A DNA stretch of 32,476 bases from an uncultured Pseudomonadota bacterium (GTDB lineage: Bacteria; Pseudomonadota; Alphaproteobacteria; RF32; CAG-239). Shown here piece after piece: positions 22,637 through 32,285 of this stretch; positions within the stretch are counted from its first letter, which is position 1; every line of letters starts with the position of its first letter. The position numbers and the translations under genes were made by a program. The notes beneath the pieces are model-generated. The model did not search any database. It worked only from the letters and a program-made list of their open reading frames with translations, and had not been told where the DNA came from. The DNA is taken from assembly GCA_949292335.1 (NCBI GenBank), contig CASEYY010000045.1, positions 1 to 32,476 on the forward strand, written 5' to 3'.

Positions 22637-24901
22637 ATGGCCGTGGCAAACAAAAATAAAGCCGTGGAAATGGTTAAACTCTTTAAAAAAACCATCGGCT
22701 CTAAAAAAAGTGTTAAGCAAAGGCTCGACCGTGTCGTCGAAATAATAGCCGAGGTAATGGATGTCGATGCCGCGGCTTGTTATCTGGTTTTGGATGATAA
22801 TTGCTTGGAATTGTTTGCTGCTTCCGGATTTGACACTAAAATAGCCAATAATGTTTCTTTAAGAGTGGGTGAAGGTATTATCGGCGGAATTGCCATGAGC
22901 AAAAGAACCACCGCCGTTGAAAATATTTGGCTTAATCCAGATTTCTTATATCGTGCCGAAGCCATGGAAGACAATTTCAAAAGCTTCTTGGGAACCCCCC
23001 TAATCAGATGGGGACGCGGCATCGGCGTCTTGTGCCTGTATAAAAAAGACCTTTACGAATTTAAAAAAGATGATGTCGAAGCTTTGGAAACTTTGGCCAT
23101 GGCCTTTGCTGATTGGGCCGCGTCCGACGAAATGCGTAAATATAAAAATTCCTTTATGCAAAAACGCGGACAAACCACAAAAGACCGATATAAAGGGATT
23201 TCTCTAAACCGAGGCTTCGGGGTCGGTCCAGCCGTGGTACACCGTCGCAGGCAAACCGTTACCAAAATCTTGGCTGAAGATAAAAATGCCGAACTGGAAA
23301 AACTTAAAACCGCACACACCCAAATGAATAACGATTTGGATGAAAAATTTAACTCCAGCAAATTGGGATTGGGCGAGCATGCCGATATTTTAGATGCCTA
23401 CCGGATGTTTGCCAAAGATAAAGGTTGGTACAACAAAATTGCTGGATTTATCGACGGCGGATTGACCGCAGAAGCCGCAGTGGAACGGGCCTATGAAGAT
23501 ATGTGGAATCGTCTCTCGGCAACTCAAGACACTTATCTTAAAGAAAGACTGCACGACCTGAGAGATATTGCCGATAGATTATTGGCTTACTTATGCGGTG
23601 ACAACACCAATATATCCGTCAGCGAACTTAACGAGATAGTCGTGGTTGCACAGACCATGGGGCCGGCCGACTTAATGGACTACGACTACCATAAAATTAA
23701 AGCTCTTATCTTGGAAGACGGTTCTCCGACCATGCATGTCGCCATTGTTGCCAAGGCACTCGGTATCCCCGTCGTTTCTAAAATCAAAGGTATTTACAAG
23801 GAAATTAAAAGCGGTGAGATTTTGGCCGTTAACGGCGATGAGGGAATCGTATATGTTGCCCCTTCGGACAAAATATTATCTTCCATCCGAGCCAAAATCG
23901 AGGAACGCAAAAACCTCATTGCTCAGATGGAAAAACTGCGTGATATTCCACCGGTTACCAAAAATAAACAACGAGTCAACCTATACATTAATGTCGGATT
24001 AGATTTTGACCTCGATTATATTAACTCCACAAATTGCGACGGTGTCGGTTTATACCGAACCGAAATTCCTTTTATGGCGGCCGAAAAAATGCCCGATGTC
24101 GAACACCAAATCGCATATTATAAAAAGTTAATGGATAAGGCCGGTGATAAAAAAGTTGTTTTCAGAAGCCTTGATGTCGGCTCGGATAAATTATTGCCGT
24201 ATTGGACCTACTCCGGAGAGGAAAACCCGGCGATCGGGTGGCGTTCGATAAGAATCACCCTCGACAGAAGAGCTATTTTGCGGCAACAAATGCGTGCTTT
24301 CATAAGAGCCGCTGCCGGTAAAGAACTCAATGTCATGTTTCCGATGATTTCAAACTTGACCGAGTTTTGCGATGCCAAAGAAACTCTTATGCTTGAATTG
24401 GAAAAAGAAAAAAAACGTTCCGATAGTGTTCCGACAAAAGTTAATGTCGGCTTGATGATTGAAGTTCCTTCGGTGGTATTTCAGCTTGACGCTATATTAC
24501 CCGAGGCCGATTTTATTTCAGTGGGAACAAATGACTTGGCTCAGTTCGTGTTTGCCTGCGACAGAACCAATAACCGCCTGTTCGAAAGATATGATGTCTT
24601 GTCGGTACCGTTCTTGCGGATTATGCAAAAAATTATTCAACAGGCAAACGAGGCTAATGTTTTTTGCTCGGTCTGCGGCGAAATGGCTTCTAATCCCATT
24701 GAAGCCATGGTACTGCTGGGTCTTGGTTATCGCAATCTTTCGGTTTCGGGAGCTTCTTTCGGTAAAGTCAAAAGTATGATACTTTCGGCTAACACCGATG
24801 AGCTCGCCGATTATGTACAAACACTGCTTGATTTCAATCAGCGAACCTTAAGACCGCAATTAATTGCTTATGCAAATGATCACGGTATTGAAATTTTGTA
24901 A
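22637..24901 (+). CDS. ptsP: Phosphoenolpyruvate-protein phosphotransferase PtsP (EI-Ntr)
   Basis: A 754-aa cytosolic enzyme I of the nitrogen PTS. An N-terminal GAF domain (about 20-160) is followed by the EI N-terminal part, the swivelling phosphohistidine domain with H367 in DGSPTMHVAIVAKALGIP, and the PEP-binding TIM barrel. Barrel signatures include GLYRTEIPFM, FRSLDVGSDK, GWRSIRI, GLMIEVPSVV, SVGTNDLAQF and the C-terminal CGEMASNP. It passes phosphate from PEP to NPr and EIIA-Ntr. The phosphohistidine motif departs slightly from GGxTSHxAI. The GAF domain likely senses a small molecule such as glutamine. prfA nearby is the usual alphaproteobacterial context. Confidence 0.95.
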   Translation: MAVANKNKAVEMVKLFKKTIGSKKSVKQRLDRVVEIIAEVMDVDAAACYLVLDDNCLELFAASGFDTKIANNVSLRVGEGIIGGIAMSKRTTAVENIWLNPDFLYRAEAMEDNFKSFLGTPLIRWGRGIGVLCLYKKDLYEFKKDDVEALETLAMAFADWAASDEMRKYKNSFMQKRGQTTKDRYKGISLNRGFGVGPAVVHRRRQTVTKILAEDKNAELEKLKTAHTQMNNDLDEKFNSSKLGLGEHADILDAYRMFAKDKGWYNKIAGFIDGGLTAEAAVERAYEDMWNRLSATQDTYLKERLHDLRDIADRLLAYLCGDNTNISVSELNEIVVVAQTMGPADLMDYDYHKIKALILEDGSPTMHVAIVAKALGIPVVSKIKGIYKEIKSGEILAVNGDEGIVYVAPSDKILSSIRAKIEERKNLIAQMEKLRDIPPVTKNKQRVNLYINVGLDFDLDYINSTNCDGVGLYRTEIPFMAAEKMPDVEHQIAYYKKLMDKAGDKKVVFRSLDVGSDKLLPYWTYSGEENPAIGWRSIRITLDRRAILRQQMRAFIRAAAGKELNVMFPMISNLTEFCDAKETLMLELEKEKKRSDSVPTKVNVGLMIEVPSVVFQLDAILPEADFISVGTNDLAQFVFACDRTNNRLFERYDVLSVPFLRIMQKIIQQANEANVFCSVCGEMASNPIEAMVLLGLGYRNLSVSGASFGKVKSMILSANTDELADYVQTLLDFNQRTLRPQLIAYANDHGIEIL

Positions 24902-24960
24902 AAAACATATAGAATGCTTTTCATAAAGCGAGTCTATTTGCCAAAAAAGGAAGATAAACA

Positions 24961-25965
24961 GTGAAAAAAGAAAAAATCGTCGATGAAAAAAAATTAAAAA
25001 ACCCTACTAAAACCGAACCGGAACAAGAAGTTCAGGTAAAAGAAAAAAGCCCGAAAAAAACTAAAGTCGGTGCAATGCTCAAAGAAATGCGTCTGCAAAA
25101 AGACTTGAAACTTGTTGATATCGCAAAAAGACTTTGTATACGCAGAATCTATCTTGAAGCGATTGAAGACAGTGATTATAAAGAACTACCTCCAATTCCC
25201 TATGGTATCGGTTTTATCCGTTCTTATGCAAACTTCCTCGGATTGAACGGAGAAAACATTGTAGAACTTTACAAAGAAGAAACCAATACCGCCGAGGCTA
25301 AAGAAAAAATAAAAGTCTTAGAACCGCAGCCCGAGGCAAGTATGCCGAGTTTTCAATATTTGCTCATAAGTCTGTTGGCTATCATTTTGATATATCTGGG
25401 ATGGTCAACAATGGCTCAAAAAAATGCCCTGCAATTACAAGAAAACACTTTGGATAACGCCACTGCCGCAGCCCAAGAGGAAGAAGCGGTTGATAATATG
25501 GTCGTGGTCGAAAGCATCAATTTTAATGAAAATACGACTCAAAATGACGACACAACTTTGGCTGAAGAAATTGCTAATACAGATAATTTGGTAACCGTAT
25601 CAGAACAAAGTTATGAAGCTCCTGTCCCTGAAGAAGACAACGAAGATATTGCTCCCGAGACTAAAAAAGAAGAGAGCAAAACCGAACAGCCTCAAGAGGA
25701 TGACAGTAAAATTTCTGAAAACGGAGTTTATATTGAAATATTGGAAGAGACTTGGGTCGAAGTTAAGGACAGCAGTAAGCTCTATATCAGCAAAGTATTA
25801 AACAAAGGCGATGTATACAAAGTTCCGGAGGGTAAAGGCATGATCTTGTCTTTTGGCAAGTCTAATGGTGCAAATGTCTATATTAACGGTAAACTCACCA
25901 AAATAGTCAAACCGGAAAAGAAAACCAATATTGCTTTAGATCCTTTCTTGGAAAGCAATCATTAG
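24961..25965 (+). CDS. rodZ: RodZ-like helix-turn-helix membrane protein
   Basis: A 334-aa bitopic protein with RodZ architecture. A charged N-terminus (1-35) is followed by an HTH_25 domain (about 36-100, VGAMLKEMRLQKDLKLVDIAKRL, then PPIPYGIGFIRSYANFLG). One TM helix lies at about 131-150, then a long acidic periplasmic linker, then a DUF4115 beta domain (about 255-330, VYIEILEETWVEVKDSSKLY). RodZ links MreB filaments to the elongation machinery and sets rod shape. The start is GTG 24961 with GGAAG upstream. It lies between ptsP and prfA, an insertion into the usual pair. Confidence 0.88.
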   Translation: MKKEKIVDEKKLKNPTKTEPEQEVQVKEKSPKKTKVGAMLKEMRLQKDLKLVDIAKRLCIRRIYLEAIEDSDYKELPPIPYGIGFIRSYANFLGLNGENIVELYKEETNTAEAKEKIKVLEPQPEASMPSFQYLLISLLAIILIYLGWSTMAQKNALQLQENTLDNATAAAQEEEAVDNMVVVESINFNENTTQNDDTTLAEEIANTDNLVTVSEQSYEAPVPEEDNEDIAPETKKEESKTEQPQEDDSKISENGVYIEILEETWVEVKDSSKLYISKVLNKGDVYKVPEGKGMILSFGKSNGANVYINGKLTKIVKPEKKTNIALDPFLESNH

Positions 25966-25982
25966 CCTAACCTGTTTTCTTG

Positions 25983-26023
25983 ATAAAATAGCAGCTGCAG
26001 TATACCTGCCTGCTATTTTATTT
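25983..26023 (+). terminator. Terminator of rodZ
   Basis: A perfect 12-bp stem, ATAAAATAGCAG (25983-25994) with CTGCTATTTTAT (26010-26021), followed by TT. Confidence 0.75.
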
Positions 26024-26062
26024 GTAATATGATGTATGAATTTAATTTTTGGGATGATGAAA

Positions 26063-27136
26063 ATGGATTTTACGGAAAAATTAGCAAATGTGGTAAACCG
26101 CTACAATGAGTTGGAAGCTTTAATCGCAGAACCAAATGTAACACCTGATAATTTGGTTAAAATGAATAAAGAAATATCTAACCTTGCTCCGATTGTTGAG
26201 GCCATAAAAGAATACAACACCCTCAAGCAAAATATGAATGATGCCAAAGATATGCTCGATGATTCTTCTTTGGATAAAGAGCTTAGAGATTTGGCCGAAG
26301 CCGAGTTTTATGAAATAAAAGAAAAATTACCAACAAAAGAAAAAGAAATAAAAATCTTATTGTTGCCCAAAGACAGTGATGATACCAAAAACGCAATTTT
26401 GGAAGTCAGAGCCGGAACCGGTGGTGACGAAGCGGCCCTGTTTGCCGCCGTGTTGTTTGAAATGTACCAACATTATGCCGCTATTCAAGGCTGGAAATTT
26501 GAGGTGATGGATGTGAGCGAAAACGAGCTCGGAGGATATAAAGAAGCAACTGCCTCAATCAGCGGAAAAGATGTTTTCTCCAAGCTTAAATTCGAATCCG
26601 GAGCTCATAGAGTACAACGCGTTCCGGTTACCGAAAGTCAGGGCAGAATCCACACCTCCGCCGCTACCGTTGCCGTATTACCGGAAGCCGAAGAAGTTGA
26701 CATTTATATCAATCCGGCCGATGTTAAAATGGAAGTCTTTCGTTCTTCGGGTGCCGGCGGACAGAAAGTTAACAAAACAAGCTCGGCCGTGCGTTTAATC
26801 CATATCCCGACCGGAACCGTCGTTGAATCGCAAGAAGAGAGATCTCAATTTAAAAACCGCGATAATGCAATGCGTAAGTTGCGTGCAAAACTATATAATT
26901 CGCAAAAAGAAGCTGCCGATGCGGCCTATTCCGAACAACGCAAATTGCAGGTCGGCAGCGGCGACCGCAGCGAAAGAATCCGCACTTATAACTATCCGCA
27001 AGGCCGTGTAACCGATCACAGAATAAACTTAACCCTCTACAAACTGGAAGAAGTGGTCTCCGGTGACGCCTTGGGCGAAATTATTGACGCCTTGATTGCC
27101 GAAGATCAGGCTCAAAAACTAGCCGAGCTTGATTAA
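26063..27136 (+). CDS. prfA: Peptide chain release factor 1
   Basis: A 357-aa class I release factor for UAA and UAG. The GGQ loop is intact (SSGAGGQKVNK, near residue 230). The codon-reading region has the RF1-type PVT tripeptide (RVPVTESQGRIHTSAATVAV) and the C-terminal SERIRTYNYPQGRVTDHR is RF1-typical. I use ATG 26063 for normal family length; the reading from 26036 adds nine residues. GGGATGATGA upstream supplies a modest ribosome-binding site. prmC/hemK, which methylates the GGQ glutamine and usually follows prfA, is absent here; dnaE follows instead. Confidence 0.95.
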   Translation: MDFTEKLANVVNRYNELEALIAEPNVTPDNLVKMNKEISNLAPIVEAIKEYNTLKQNMNDAKDMLDDSSLDKELRDLAEAEFYEIKEKLPTKEKEIKILLLPKDSDDTKNAILEVRAGTGGDEAALFAAVLFEMYQHYAAIQGWKFEVMDVSENELGGYKEATASISGKDVFSKLKFESGAHRVQRVPVTESQGRIHTSAATVAVLPEAEEVDIYINPADVKMEVFRSSGAGGQKVNKTSSAVRLIHIPTGTVVESQEERSQFKNRDNAMRKLRAKLYNSQKEAADAAYSEQRKLQVGSGDRSERIRTYNYPQGRVTDHRINLTLYKLEEVVSGDALGEIIDALIAEDQAQKLAELD

Positions 27137-27188
27137 ATTGCTTATTAATTGCGTTTTTGTGTTGTTTATATAATGGTTTTTGTTATGA

Positions 27189-27219
27189 TATTTCCGATGG
27201 AATAATATAGTCGGAAATA
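27189..27219 (+). promoter_or_regulatory. Hairpin covering the dnaE ribosome-binding site
   Basis: A perfect 9-bp inverted repeat, TATTTCCGA (27189-27197) and TCGGAAATA (27211-27219), ends three bases before the dnaE GTG. The right arm contains GGAAA, the only candidate Shine-Dalgarno sequence, so folding would hide it (inference). Confidence 0.5.
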
Positions 27220-27222
27220 AAA

Positions 27223-30200
27223 GTGGAACCTAAGTTTATACATCTGCGTGTGCATACTGCCTACTCCTTGTCGGAAGGGGCAATGGAAGTACCGGCATTG
27301 GTAAAAAAATTTACCGCAATGAATGTGCCGGCTTTTGCCATGACCGATACGGCAAATATGTTCGGTGGTAAAGCGGTTTCCAAGTTTGCTGCCGAAGCAG
27401 GCATCAAACCTATCTTAGGCTGCCAGTTCTACCTTCGCAATCCCGATGCCGATGACATCATGAAATCAAAGGGGCAAGTAATAGAACCTGATAAAATCGT
27501 GCTTTTGGTAATGAATGACCAAGGTTACCAAAATATTATGCACTTGATGAAATTATCTTACCTTGATAATCCGACATCGGTTGAAAAACCTTATCTCAAG
27601 ATGAGCGACTTAGAAGCTTCAAATGCCGGATTAATCGCCTTAAGCGGCGGCGTTGAAGGACAAATCGGCCGTTTGTTACTGGAAAACCGCAACGATGAGG
27701 CCGAACAAACCACCCTTGCCTTAAAAAATATTTTCGGTAATCGCTTTTATATGGAAATAGCCAGAATCGGCTTGGAAGCAGAACATAAAACCGAGGATAA
27801 GTTTATTGAACTGGCATACAAACATGACATTCCGTTGGTTGCTACCAATGAAGCATTCTTTTTTGACACCGATATGTACGAAGCCCATGATGCTTTAGTT
27901 TGTATTGCTGCCGGTGAATATGTGTCAAATGAAAATCGCAAAAAATATTCTCCGAACAATCGCCTCAAATCAGAAGCCGAAATGCTCGAACTATTCGCCG
28001 ACTTACCCGAAGCTCTGCAAAATACCGTGCAAATTGCCAAAAGATGTAACTTCATCTCAACCAAAGTTCAGCCTTTATTACCTATCTTTATTTGTCCGGA
28101 TGGCTTGACGCAAGACGAATTTATTGACCAAGAAGCTCGCCGCGGCCTTAACGAAAGGTTGCAAAAACATGTCTATTTTGAAGGCATGACCGCTGACGAA
28201 AAAAAAGAAATTGATGAAAAATATTTTGCACGGCTTGATTATGAGCTCAGTGTAATCAAAAAAATGGGCTTCCCCGGATACTTTTTAATCGTGTCGGACT
28301 TTATCAAATGGTCTAAATCTCACGGCGTGCCGGTGGGTCCGGGTCGTGGCTCCGGTGCCGGTTCTATCGTTGCGTGGTCTTTGCGTATTACCGATCTTGA
28401 CCCAATAAAGCTTGACTTGCTGTTTGAAAGATTCTTAAACCCCGAACGCGTTAATATGCCCGATTTCGATGTCGACTTCTGCCAAGAAAATCGTTATAAA
28501 ACCATCGAATATGTACAACAAAAGTACGGCAAAGATAAAGTCGCTCAAATCATTACTTACGGCAAGTTACAATCAAAAGCGGTTATTCGCGATGTGGCTC
28601 GCGTGTTGCAGATGCCCTATTCGCAAGCCGACAGAATTTCTAAGATGATTCCGCCCGGAGTGCAAGGCAAAAACCCAACCCTGCAAGAGGCTCTTGATCA
28701 GGTTCCGGAATTGGAAGAAATGCGGCAAAACGATCCGCAAATTAATAAGTTATTTGATATTGCCATGAAATTGGAAGGTCTGTACCGAAACTCCGGTATG
28801 CATGCTGCCGGCGTGGTTATTGGCGACAGGCCGCTGGAACAACTGGTGCCGCTTTATAAAGATCCCAGAGCCGATATGCCGGTGACACAATATGATATGA
28901 AATTTGTCGAAGAAACCGGACTGATTAAGTTTGACTTTTTGGGGTTAAAAACACTTACCGTAATTAAAAAAGCCGTAGATTGGATAAAACAGAGTAAAGG
29001 TATCGACATTGTCCCCGATGAAATACCTCTGGATGATAGAGCAACATACGAAATGTTGCAAAGAGGCGACACCTCGGCAGTATTCCAATTTGAATCGCCG
29101 GGTATGCGTGATGTCCACAAACAAATTAAACCCGATAGATTTGAAGACCTGATTGCTATTGTGTCATTGTACCGTCCGGGACCGATGGATAACATCCCGA
29201 CTTATATTAAACGCAAACACGGTGAAGAAGAAATTACCTATCTGCATCCGGATTTAGCCCCTATCCTTGATGAAACCTACGGCATTATGGTTTACCAAGA
29301 GCAAGTTATGAAAATTGCTCAGGTTTTGGGTGGATACACTTTGGGCGGAGCCGACAAACTGCGTAAAGTTATGGGTAAAAAAATGCGTGATGAAATACCC
29401 AAACAAAGAGCGATGTTTACCGAAGGTGCAATCAAAAACGGTATCTCGGAAGAAATTGCCGGCAAAATATTTGACCAGATGGAAAAATTTGCTTCTTATG
29501 GTTTTAATAAGTCCCATGCTGCGGCATATTCTTTGATTTCGTATCAGACGGCTTATCTTAAGGCACATTATCCGACCGAGTTTATGTGTGCGGTGATGTC
29601 TTTGGATATGACTAATGTCGATAAGCTTTTGCTGTACAAAGAAGAATGCAAAAAAATGGGGATTACGGTTCTGCCGCCGGATATCAACCACTCATTGAGC
29701 GAATTTGCCGTTGAAGGCAATAACATTCGTTATGCTTTGGCGGCAATTAAATCGGTCGGTGCGGCCAATATGCAAGCCATTGTCGAGGAAAGAGAAAAAA
29801 GAGGAAAATTCAAAGATATTTCCGATTTTATCCATTGGGTTGATTTTAAGCAAATTAACCGTCGACAACTGGAACAGTTGATTAAAGCCGGTGCTTTTGA
29901 TTGTCTCGACAAGTCTCGCGGTAAATTATTTGCTAATATCGACACCATTATTTCACACATATATTCGGCAACCGAGCTTAAGACCAGCTCACAAAAATCC
30001 TTGTTCGGGGTAGAAGAGTTGCAGTCTAAGGTCGCATTGAACGATAAACCGGATTGGCCGGAATTGGAAAAATTGCAGCTTGAGGCGGAGGCAATCGGTT
30101 TTTATTTGTCGGCACATCCGCTCGATAGCTACAAAAAAGGAATGGAGAGGCTCGGCGTTAAGAAATATGTCGAAGTTATGCAAGGATTAAGAACCGGCGA

Positions 30201-30687
30201 CAGTTTACGCAGTAAGTTGGCCGGATGTGTAAATTCTTTTCAAAAAAGAATCTCTAAAAACGGTAACAAATATGCTTTTTTGGAAATGTCGGACGGGACT
30301 TCAAATTTTGAAGGGTTACTTTTTTCCGATGCCCTGACCCGCTATGCAGAAGTAATAAATTCCGGCAACCCTCTGCTTATAAATGTAACCATTGATAAAA
30401 AAGAAGAGGATGCTAATCCGAGAATGATGATTAATTCGGTGGAGACACTGGATCAGGCCATCGCCGAAATTGCCGACGGTTTGGAAATCTCCATTGATGA
30501 TGTAAGTGCCGTTAGGCCGCTTAAAGACATTTTGAATAAGGATCGTCGCGGCAGAAATAAAATCTACATTAAACCGCTAAACAATCAATGGGATGTTACA
30601 ATTTCTCTGCCGGACGGTTTTGCCTTATATGGCGATACTCTTACCCAAATCCGGGCTCTGCCGGGAATTTCAGTAAAGGAAATCTAA
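27223..30687 (+). CDS. dnaE: DNA polymerase III subunit alpha
   Basis: A 1154-aa replicative polymerase, the length of E. coli DnaE (1160). The N-terminal PHP domain starts HLRVHTAYSLSEGAM. The polymerase core has GPGRGSGAGSIVAWSL and the catalytic aspartates in NMPDFDVDFCQ near residue 415, then FASYGFNKSHAAAYSLISYQ. The tandem helix-hairpin-helix and OB-fold parts are at the C-terminus. The start is GTG 27223; GGAAA at 7 bases upstream is the only candidate site and lies in a hairpin. The stop is immediately followed by the ATG of a membrane protein gene (30688), suggesting coupling. Confidence 0.97.
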   Translation: MEPKFIHLRVHTAYSLSEGAMEVPALVKKFTAMNVPAFAMTDTANMFGGKAVSKFAAEAGIKPILGCQFYLRNPDADDIMKSKGQVIEPDKIVLLVMNDQGYQNIMHLMKLSYLDNPTSVEKPYLKMSDLEASNAGLIALSGGVEGQIGRLLLENRNDEAEQTTLALKNIFGNRFYMEIARIGLEAEHKTEDKFIELAYKHDIPLVATNEAFFFDTDMYEAHDALVCIAAGEYVSNENRKKYSPNNRLKSEAEMLELFADLPEALQNTVQIAKRCNFISTKVQPLLPIFICPDGLTQDEFIDQEARRGLNERLQKHVYFEGMTADEKKEIDEKYFARLDYELSVIKKMGFPGYFLIVSDFIKWSKSHGVPVGPGRGSGAGSIVAWSLRITDLDPIKLDLLFERFLNPERVNMPDFDVDFCQENRYKTIEYVQQKYGKDKVAQIITYGKLQSKAVIRDVARVLQMPYSQADRISKMIPPGVQGKNPTLQEALDQVPELEEMRQNDPQINKLFDIAMKLEGLYRNSGMHAAGVVIGDRPLEQLVPLYKDPRADMPVTQYDMKFVEETGLIKFDFLGLKTLTVIKKAVDWIKQSKGIDIVPDEIPLDDRATYEMLQRGDTSAVFQFESPGMRDVHKQIKPDRFEDLIAIVSLYRPGPMDNIPTYIKRKHGEEEITYLHPDLAPILDETYGIMVYQEQVMKIAQVLGGYTLGGADKLRKVMGKKMRDEIPKQRAMFTEGAIKNGISEEIAGKIFDQMEKFASYGFNKSHAAAYSLISYQTAYLKAHYPTEFMCAVMSLDMTNVDKLLLYKEECKKMGITVLPPDINHSLSEFAVEGNNIRYALAAIKSVGAANMQAIVEEREKRGKFKDISDFIHWVDFKQINRRQLEQLIKAGAFDCLDKSRGKLFANIDTIISHIYSATELKTSSQKSLFGVEELQSKVALNDKPDWPELEKLQLEAEAIGFYLSAHPLDSYKKGMERLGVKKYVEVMQGLRTGDSLRSKLAGCVNSFQKRISKNGNKYAFLEMSDGTSNFEGLLFSDALTRYAEVINSGNPLLINVTIDKKEEDANPRMMINSVETLDQAIAEIADGLEISIDDVSAVRPLKDILNKDRRGRNKIYIKPLNNQWDVTISLPDGFALYGDTLTQIRALPGISVKEI

Positions 30688-31500
30688 ATGACAAAACAAA
30701 TTGATAAAACTGCTTATGCTCCCGTCTCTTTGCCGATTATTACCACAATTTTCGGTCCTTACGGTTTGTTGACGGATAAATTTAAGGAATTTGTCCGCCT
30801 GAGTGCATTGTTTGCTTTATTTTTGTCGTTGCTGTATTTGCTGAGCGGTACAGAGCTATTGTGCGGAAATGAATTGTATCGAGCCAACCATTTTTGTAAC
30901 GGCAATTTATGGGTTTGGGCAGGGGTAAGAATCATAAACTTCATCATATTATGTATGTTTATTCGTATATGGTACGGTATTTTACAAAACGGCAAATTAA
31001 CCGATAAATTTGAGCTTATTAAGCCCAATATGAGAGATTTAAAAATCTCTTTGCTTGTTATTGCATATATTGCCACAATTTTGATTGCCGGTTATGCTTT
31101 GTACTTGTTATATGTGCGTGAGCCGAATCCGGATTGGCGAATTGAGCTTGCTTACTTTACGGTAGTATCTCTGGGATTTTGGCCACCGATATTGGCCTTA
31201 AGATTTTTTGTTTATTTTGCCTTTGCCGCCGCCGGTGAAAAATTACCGAGCATTAAAGAAGTTTGGCAAAAAACCTCCGGCAATACATTTATCATAATAA
31301 TGTCTTTAATGCTGTTGTTGATTATTGCCTTGTTGGTGTCGACATCGTTTGTCTATAGCTTTTTAGCTGCAGAAAATGCCGATAAATTGTATATATCCTT
31401 GGCAGGTGAATTTTTATCAAATATAATATCGTTATTTACAGCGGCATGTTTTACTAATTTTTGCCATATTCAAAAAAAATTTTTATTTGAAAGGAAATAA
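30688..31500 (+). CDS. Multi-pass membrane protein of unknown function (1)
   Basis: A 270-aa protein with about five or six hydrophobic segments (around residues 38-56, 75-97, 117-138, 154-180, 198-222, 232-250). I do not recognise a family. Two cysteines flank a loop after TM1 (LLCGNELYRANHFCNG), possibly a disulfide in the periplasm. The ATG follows the dnaE stop directly, and GGAAAT at the end of dnaE serves as its site. Followed after two bases by a similar-sized membrane protein, so the two are probably partners. Real coding status is supported by spacing and continuous hydrophobic pattern. Confidence 0.78.
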   Translation: MTKQIDKTAYAPVSLPIITTIFGPYGLLTDKFKEFVRLSALFALFLSLLYLLSGTELLCGNELYRANHFCNGNLWVWAGVRIINFIILCMFIRIWYGILQNGKLTDKFELIKPNMRDLKISLLVIAYIATILIAGYALYLLYVREPNPDWRIELAYFTVVSLGFWPPILALRFFVYFAFAAAGEKLPSIKEVWQKTSGNTFIIIMSLMLLLIIALLVSTSFVYSFLAAENADKLYISLAGEFLSNIISLFTAACFTNFCHIQKKFLFERK

Positions 31501-31502
31501 AA

Positions 31503-32285
31503 ATGACAACATCTGAAATAAAAAAACTTCCGTTTTGGGAAACGATAGCCCGCAGTTTTAAGTATGTATTAAAAAATAATGCATTGCTTAAAGGTATTTT
31601 GCCGTTGATAGCTGCTCTTGTCGTGTTGCAAATGTTTATTGGTATGCCCTTTATGTGTTCAATCAATATGAACAAATGTGAAATCAGTCCTTGGCAACAA
31701 AATTTGACTTTGCTCACCATAATTCTGGCTTCGGTTGGTGTTATCATAAATTATTGTAGGGCAATCGTTTGCAAAAGTGATGTTGATTTTATTTCTTTGG
31801 ATTTTTGGAAAAAAATGGGACTGTATTTGATTGCATCCTTAGTGCTTTCGGTAATCATAATTTTTCCGGTGTTGATAGGTATTTATTTGATGTCATTTTT
31901 CTTTGACCCCAACCTTTTGATTAACCTCACAACTTCACTCACAATATTAATTTCCGTAGCAGTTTCAATAGTTGTTGCTCCGCTGTTTTTGGTGTTTCCG
32001 GCGATTGCCTCCGGCGATTATAAGATTATTAATTGGAGTACTTTGTTTAAGATGGCCAAAGGTAATCACAATGCAATATTTTGGGCACAATTTGTAATTA
32101 TGACACCTTACTGGTTGATTGCAAAGATGTGGTACAATCTTTATGCTTTGATTGGGATAGACAACTATGTTGTTAATTTAATATTTGTAATCGGAGCAGT
32201 TGCTTTGGGAATGATTGACGCCGGATTTAAGGGGGCATTTTTTGCTCATATATATCAATTCTTCAAAGTGAAAAATAAAAATTAA
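31503..32285 (+). CDS. Multi-pass membrane protein of unknown function (2)
   Basis: A 260-aa protein with about five or six hydrophobic segments (around 32-50, 70-87, 107-132, 142-168, 190-212, 222-245). The N-terminus is soluble (LPFWETIARSFKYVLKNNALL). Its layout parallels the preceding gene: similar length, a Cys-containing loop after TM1 (FMCSINMNKCE) and a mid-protein helix pair. The two could therefore be distant duplicates. No family recognised. AAAGGAAAT upstream is a good ribosome-binding site. The gene ends inside the right repeat arm and its terminator. Confidence 0.78.
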   Translation: MTTSEIKKLPFWETIARSFKYVLKNNALLKGILPLIAALVVLQMFIGMPFMCSINMNKCEISPWQQNLTLLTIILASVGVIINYCRAIVCKSDVDFISLDFWKKMGLYLIASLVLSVIIIFPVLIGIYLMSFFFDPNLLINLTTSLTILISVAVSIVVAPLFLVFPAIASGDYKIINWSTLFKMAKGNHNAIFWAQFVIMTPYWLIAKMWYNLYALIGIDNYVVNLIFVIGAVALGMIDAGFKGAFFAHIYQFFKVKNKN

